Below are positions 5,587-8,295 of a stretch of 8,295 nt of DNA, in pieces. Where the stretch lies: contig CAYLNK010000305.1 of assembly GCA_964384675.1 (NCBI GenBank), positions 1-8,295 of the forward strand. Direction: 5' to 3'. The translations under genes were made by a program, and so were the position numbers. Position 1 is the first letter of the stretch. The number at the start of each line of letters is the position of its first letter. The notes beneath the pieces are model-generated. The model worked only from the letters and a program-made list of their open reading frames with translations. It was not told the origin of the DNA and did no database searches. The stretch is from CAYLNK01 sp964384675. GTDB lineage: Bacteria > Acidobacteriota > Thermoanaerobaculia > UBA5066.

Positions 5587-6957
5587 TCAGGGCTGGGCGG
5601 GAGGGACGGCGAGGTCCGACGGGAGCCTGGGCGACGACAGGAGCCTGGCGAACTCCGTCCAGCGTCTCGCCGGGTCGGTCTCGGTACCTCCACGCGACTC
5701 GATGAAGCGCCGGACGAGGTCCTTGCCGAGGTTGTAGTTGATGACGTAGCTCCGGTACTGCTCGATGAAGCGTACCCGCTGCTCCGCGCGCGGCCGCGAC
5801 ATCAGCCCGTAACGCTCCAGCCAGTCCGCGGCGGCCGTCGCGTCGATCTCGCCGTTCAGGTAGCGGCGGGCCGCCTCGTTGCCGGCATAGGCCAGCTCCT
5901 CGGTGAGCGCGCGAGCCTCCGCGTACGCAGCCGCCTTCGCGGGATCGAGCCCCGCCAGCGGGAAGAGGACGTCGCGCTCGTAGGCGAGCCGCTCGGCCCC
6001 GGGAAAGGCCACCTCGATCCCGAAGTTCGCGCTCCCCTCCGCGATGAGGGACTGCGGCGAGAACAGCGGATAGACCGTCAGCTCGACGAAGCCGCGGTCC
6101 ACGACGAGGTGCTTCTCGAGGAGGACGTTGTAAACGTGGTGGCCCGGATATCCCTCGTGGCACGCCAGATCGAGCGCCCGGTCGATGAAGATCGGCAGGT
6201 CGGTGTTCACCTGGATGAGGCTCGAGAACTTCCCCTGGTACCAGTTGTACCCGCTCCACGATTTCCCGGTGACGTACTCGATGCGGAAGCTCTCGCCCTC
6301 GGGGAGCGGGATGCGGTCGCGCGTCCTCTCGCGCGCGGCGTCGACGGCCGTCCTGAAGACCGCGTCGACCCTGTCCTTCGGGATGACGAACGCGGTGCGG
6401 AACGCCTCGTACCGCTCGCAGAGCGAGCCGGGGCCAGGCGGCAGCACCTTCTCGAGCTTCTCCGTGAGCGCCCGGAAGCGCTCCTCGGGGATGGTCGGCG
6501 CGACCGCGTCGTAGAGTGCCTTCGACTCCTCGTCGAACGTGAGCTTCGTCCCCGAGACCATCTCCGCGCGCGCCTTCAGGGAGGAGAGCTGCTTGGCGAG
6601 GTAGCGGTGCCGCAGGCGGGGGAGCTCGTCGCCGGGCTCCGGGATCGCCGCGAGCCGCGACAGGAGCGCGTCCGCCTCGGCCTGGATCTCCACGAGCGGA
6701 CGCTGGGCGCGATCGGACTCCGCCTTCCACTCCGGCGGACCGTAGTACGCGTCGACGTAGTCCGCGTCGTGGCGCCCGAGCGCGAGGGCCAGCTTCACAT
6801 ACGACTCGGCCAGGGAGGTCATGGAGTTCATGGCGTTCATCGACATCATCGACCGCGATTCTCCCCCCGGCGACGGCCCTCCGCTCCCGCAGGCGACGGC
6901 GATGAAAAGGGGGAGGAGGAGGGTGAGGTGGGGCGTCCGGCGGGGCCGCATGCGCAC
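5587..6957 (-). CDS. DUF885 family putative metallopeptidase, lipoprotein
   Basis: 456 residues. The N-terminus has Arg-rich residues, a hydrophobic run (LTLLLPLFIAVAC) and Cys23, which reads as a lipoprotein signal peptide, so the mature protein is probably membrane-anchored outside the cytoplasm. The body is alpha-helical and carries HEGYPGHH (267-274), the HE-x4-HH zinc-site motif of the DUF885 family, then a second conserved glutamate in LIAEGSANF (Glu307), a likely further ligand. DUF885 proteins are considered metallopeptidase- or carboxypeptidase-like; the substrate is unknown. A Met-rich stretch (37-46) sits between the lipid anchor and the domain. Two starts are possible: GTG at 6957, 1 nt after the HEAT gene stop, or ATG at 6951; both keep the signal peptide. 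The tight junction indicates an operon with the HEAT-repeat lipoprotein. Confidence 0.88.
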   Translation of the reverse strand: MRMRPRRTPHLTLLLPLFIAVACGSGGPSPGGESRSMMSMNAMNSMTSLAESYVKLALALGRHDADYVDAYYGPPEWKAESDRAQRPLVEIQAEADALLSRLAAIPEPGDELPRLRHRYLAKQLSSLKARAEMVSGTKLTFDEESKALYDAVAPTIPEERFRALTEKLEKVLPPGPGSLCERYEAFRTAFVIPKDRVDAVFRTAVDAARERTRDRIPLPEGESFRIEYVTGKSWSGYNWYQGKFSSLIQVNTDLPIFIDRALDLACHEGYPGHHVYNVLLEKHLVVDRGFVELTVYPLFSPQSLIAEGSANFGIEVAFPGAERLAYERDVLFPLAGLDPAKAAAYAEARALTEELAYAGNEAARRYLNGEIDATAAADWLERYGLMSRPRAEQRVRFIEQYRSYVINYNLGKDLVRRFIESRGGTETDPARRWTEFARLLSSPRLPSDLAVPPAQP

Positions 6958-6958
6958 G

Positions 6959-8008
6959 TCACTTCTTCGGCGCGTTTCCTTCGATCGTCCGGATCGCCTT
7001 CGCGACGGCTTCGGGGAGGAGCCGCGCCTCGAACTCCTTCGATCCCTCCAGGTCCTTCCAGCCGCGGGCGGCGAGCTGCTTCAGGTCGGGGAGCGCCGCT
7101 CTGGCCGCGGGGCCGATGGCGGTGAGGGCGTCGGCGGCGAAGACGCGCAGGTAGATCTCCTGACCGTGCAGCAGGCGCGCGATCGCCCTGGTCGCCGGCG
7201 CGGCGGCGGGGCCCCACTTCTCGCACTCGACGACCGCGATCTTCCGGACGTCGTGAACCGGATCGGAGAGCGCCTTGATCAGGATGGCCATCGTCCCCTT
7301 CACGCCGGCGCCGAGCTGGCCGGCGGCGTGGGCCGCCGCGCTCCTCACGGCGGCGACGCGGTCGGTGAGCGCGCGTTCCACCGCGGGGACCAGCCCCGGC
7401 ACCTTCCGGGCTCCGTTCGCACCGAGCCCGCCCATCGCATCGACGAGGGGAGCCCGCACGTCCTCGTCCGGGTCGACGGGCCCTCCCACGCCGTCCTGCG
7501 AGAGCCTGAGGCCGACGTTCTCGACCGCCTCGGCGGGGATGCGGGGCGCCATCTGAGAGAGAGCCCTCGCGGCGCTCTGCCGCGCCTGCACGTCCGGATC
7601 GTTCAGCAGTCCGACGACCTGCATGACCGACTTCGAGGCGGGAGCCTTGACCCGGGCGAGGCCGCTCGCCGCGAAGCGGCGGACGACGCCTTCCCTGTCG
7701 GACGAGGCCCTGGCGAGCAGCTCCTCGGCCTGGGGAGACGTTTCGGCGCGCCGGCCGAGCTCGTCGACCGCGCCCAGCCGTACCGTCACGTCGGGGTCCT
7801 GTACCCTCGCTCCCAGCTCGTCGAACGACAGGCTCGCGGGCGGTTTCTGGGTGGCCGGCGGAGAGGCCGCGGCGGGGGCCTGGGCGGGCGCCTGGCCAGT
7901 CGAGCCGGCGCCGCCGCTCTGACAGGAAACGGAGCCGAGAACCGCCGGGAGGAGCAGGAGAGCGGAGATCGAGGTCGCGCGGCGTCTCTTCAAGAGCGGC
8001 TCCTTCAT
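6959..8008 (-). CDS. HEAT-repeat protein, putative lipoprotein
   Basis: 349 residues from the ATG at 8008. This start gives a clean signal peptide, MKEPLLKRRR followed by ATSISALLLLPAVLGSVSC, with Cys29 as a possible lipidation site, although SVSC is a loose lipobox. A GTG at 8035 would add nine residues before it and is less likely. Neither has a good Shine-Dalgarno. Residues 30-58 are an Ala/Pro/Gln-rich tether. Residues about 60-345 are helical repeats of HEAT type with the recurring D-x-V-R-x-x-A-x-x-x-L pattern: DPDVTVRLGAVDEL, DREGVVRRFAASGL, DPDVQARQSAARAL, DEDVRAPLVDAMGGL, DRVAAVRSAAAHAAGQL, DPVHDVRKIAVVE. Such solenoids are binding scaffolds without catalysis. It directly precedes the DUF885 gene by 1 to 7 nt, suggesting the two act together in the cell envelope. 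Confidence 0.87.
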   Translation of the reverse strand: MKEPLLKRRRATSISALLLLPAVLGSVSCQSGGAGSTGQAPAQAPAAASPPATQKPPASLSFDELGARVQDPDVTVRLGAVDELGRRAETSPQAEELLARASSDREGVVRRFAASGLARVKAPASKSVMQVVGLLNDPDVQARQSAARALSQMAPRIPAEAVENVGLRLSQDGVGGPVDPDEDVRAPLVDAMGGLGANGARKVPGLVPAVERALTDRVAAVRSAAAHAAGQLGAGVKGTMAILIKALSDPVHDVRKIAVVECEKWGPAAAPATRAIARLLHGQEIYLRVFAADALTAIGPAARAALPDLKQLAARGWKDLEGSKEFEARLLPEAVAKAIRTIEGNAPKK

Positions 8009-8038
8009 CCGGGTCGTGTCGGGAGGATGGAGCACGGT

Positions 8039-8074
8039 AGCAGGGCGCGACGGTCGGTGAATCGGCGCCCTGCT
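8039..8074. repeat. Perfect 10-bp inverted repeat upstream of the HEAT gene
   Basis: AGCAGGGCGC (8039-8048) and GCGCCCTGCT (8065-8074) are perfect inverted copies separated by 16 nt. They lie 31 nt upstream of the HEAT gene ATG, in the intergenic region shared with the divergent tRNA. It could be an operator for a dimeric regulator or a hairpin in the 5' leader. The distance from the tRNA promoter (about 60 nt) makes action on the HEAT/DUF885 unit more likely. I found no convincing promoter for the HEAT gene in the rest of this region. Confidence 0.5.
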
Positions 8075-8132
8075 GGCGGCGTGCGGGCGCCGCGATGGCG
8101 AGCTGGAGGGGCGATCGGCCGCCCGAGGAAGA

Positions 8133-8161
8133 TTGACGCTGGGTCGACGGGATGTTAGAAA
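8133..8161 (+). promoter_or_regulatory. Sigma70-type promoter of the tRNA-Pro gene
   Basis: TTGACG (8133-8138) and TAGAAA (8156-8161) are separated by exactly 17 nt, on the same strand as the tRNA, whose mature 5' end is 55 nt downstream. The -35 matches five of six consensus bases and the -10 four of six. The sequence after the -10 (GCCTCACCCCC) is a GC-rich discriminator, as is usual at stable-RNA promoters under stringent control. The transcribed leader would be removed by RNase P. Confidence 0.7.
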
Positions 8162-8215
8162 GCCTCACCCCCGGGAGGCGCACCGAGAGGCGTGCCCCTC
8201 GAAGATCGGTCCGGT

Positions 8216-8292
8216 CGGGACGTGGCGCAGCCTGGTAGCGTACTTGAATGGGGTTCAAGGGGTCGCGGGTTCGAATCCCGCCGTCCCGACCA
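8216..8292 (+). tRNA. tRNA-Pro, anticodon GGG
   Basis: A complete 77-nt cloverleaf with encoded CCA. Acceptor arms are CGGGACG and CGTCCCG with discriminator A. The D arm is GCGC/GCGT with a GG-containing loop. The anticodon stem is CTTGA/TCAAG around loop ATGGGGT, giving anticodon GGG for proline codons CCC and CCU. The variable loop has five bases, and the T arm is GCGGG/CCCGC around TTCGAAT. All stems pair, apart from one ordinary G-U in the D stem. It is divergent from the protein genes. Confidence 0.97.
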
Positions 8293-8295
8293 TCT

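Noticed and set aside
4034..5737. 567-codon plus-strand frame across the beta-lactamase
   Set aside because: It is complementary to the beta-lactamase and membrane-protein genes and lacks any fold signal.
5471..6730. Upstream extension of the beta-lactamase frame to 713 residues (possible fusion)
   Set aside because: The frame is open only because stop codons are rare at this GC content; the added part is low-complexity and overlaps the DUF885 gene, while a strong ribosome binding site marks the start at 5470.
5536..7125. 529-codon open frame on the plus strand
   Set aside because: Antisense of the DUF885 gene, which has a signal peptide and the HEGYPGHH motif on the other strand.
6821..8158. 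445-codon plus-strand frame and 470-codon minus-strand frame over the same region
   Set aside because: Both are shadows of the HEAT-repeat gene; neither has hydrophobic segments or recognisable motifs, and the minus one runs antisense into the tRNA region.
8216..8292. tRNA gene as an attachment site for an integrated element
   Set aside because: No integrase, no repeated copy of the tRNA 3' end and no phage or plasmid genes are visible, and the window ends 3 nt after the tRNA.

Overview
The window is very GC-rich, with strong G/C preference at third codon positions and little intergenic DNA. It looks like chromosome from a high-GC environmental bacterium. Lipoprotein-type signal peptides on a HEAT-repeat protein and a DUF885 protein, a chromosomal subclass B3 metallo-beta-lactamase and an FHA protein with a proline-rich tail fit Acidobacteriota (or Myxococcota/Gemmatimonadota). 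That placement is inference; no marker gene settles it.

Every protein gene I can support lies on the minus strand, so the window reads right to left. At the right edge a complete tRNA-Pro(GGG) faces the other way (plus strand) behind a good sigma70-type promoter. Leftwards from there come: a HEAT-repeat putative lipoprotein and, 1 to 7 nt after it, a DUF885 putative metallopeptidase lipoprotein, which look like one transcription unit; a gap of about 115 bases; a B3 metallo-beta-lactamase with all zinc ligands and a strong ribosome binding site; a small three-helix membrane protein of unknown role; an NTF2/SnoaL-like small protein; a VapBC toxin-antitoxin pair (AbrB-fold antitoxin, PIN toxin) with palindromes in its leader; a large exported alpha/beta hydrolase that may be translated from a leaderless mRNA; and, overlapping its stop codon, an FHA-domain protein cut off by the left edge.

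Three gene junctions suggest co-translation: vapB/vapC (GTGA overlap), hydrolase/FHA (ATGA overlap) and HEAT/DUF885 (1 to 7 nt gap). The other genes are spaced 35 to 117 bases apart and may be separately expressed. I see no CRISPR array, insertion sequence, phage gene or integrase.

No clear undescribed multi-gene system emerges. The most interesting items are the hydrolase/FHA pair (an exported serine hydrolase with an Ig-like region and a coiled-coil insertion, tied to a cytoplasmic phospho-threonine reader), the intact B3 beta-lactamase, the leaderless-type promoter of the hydrolase, and a perfect 10-bp inverted repeat upstream of the HEAT/DUF885 unit.
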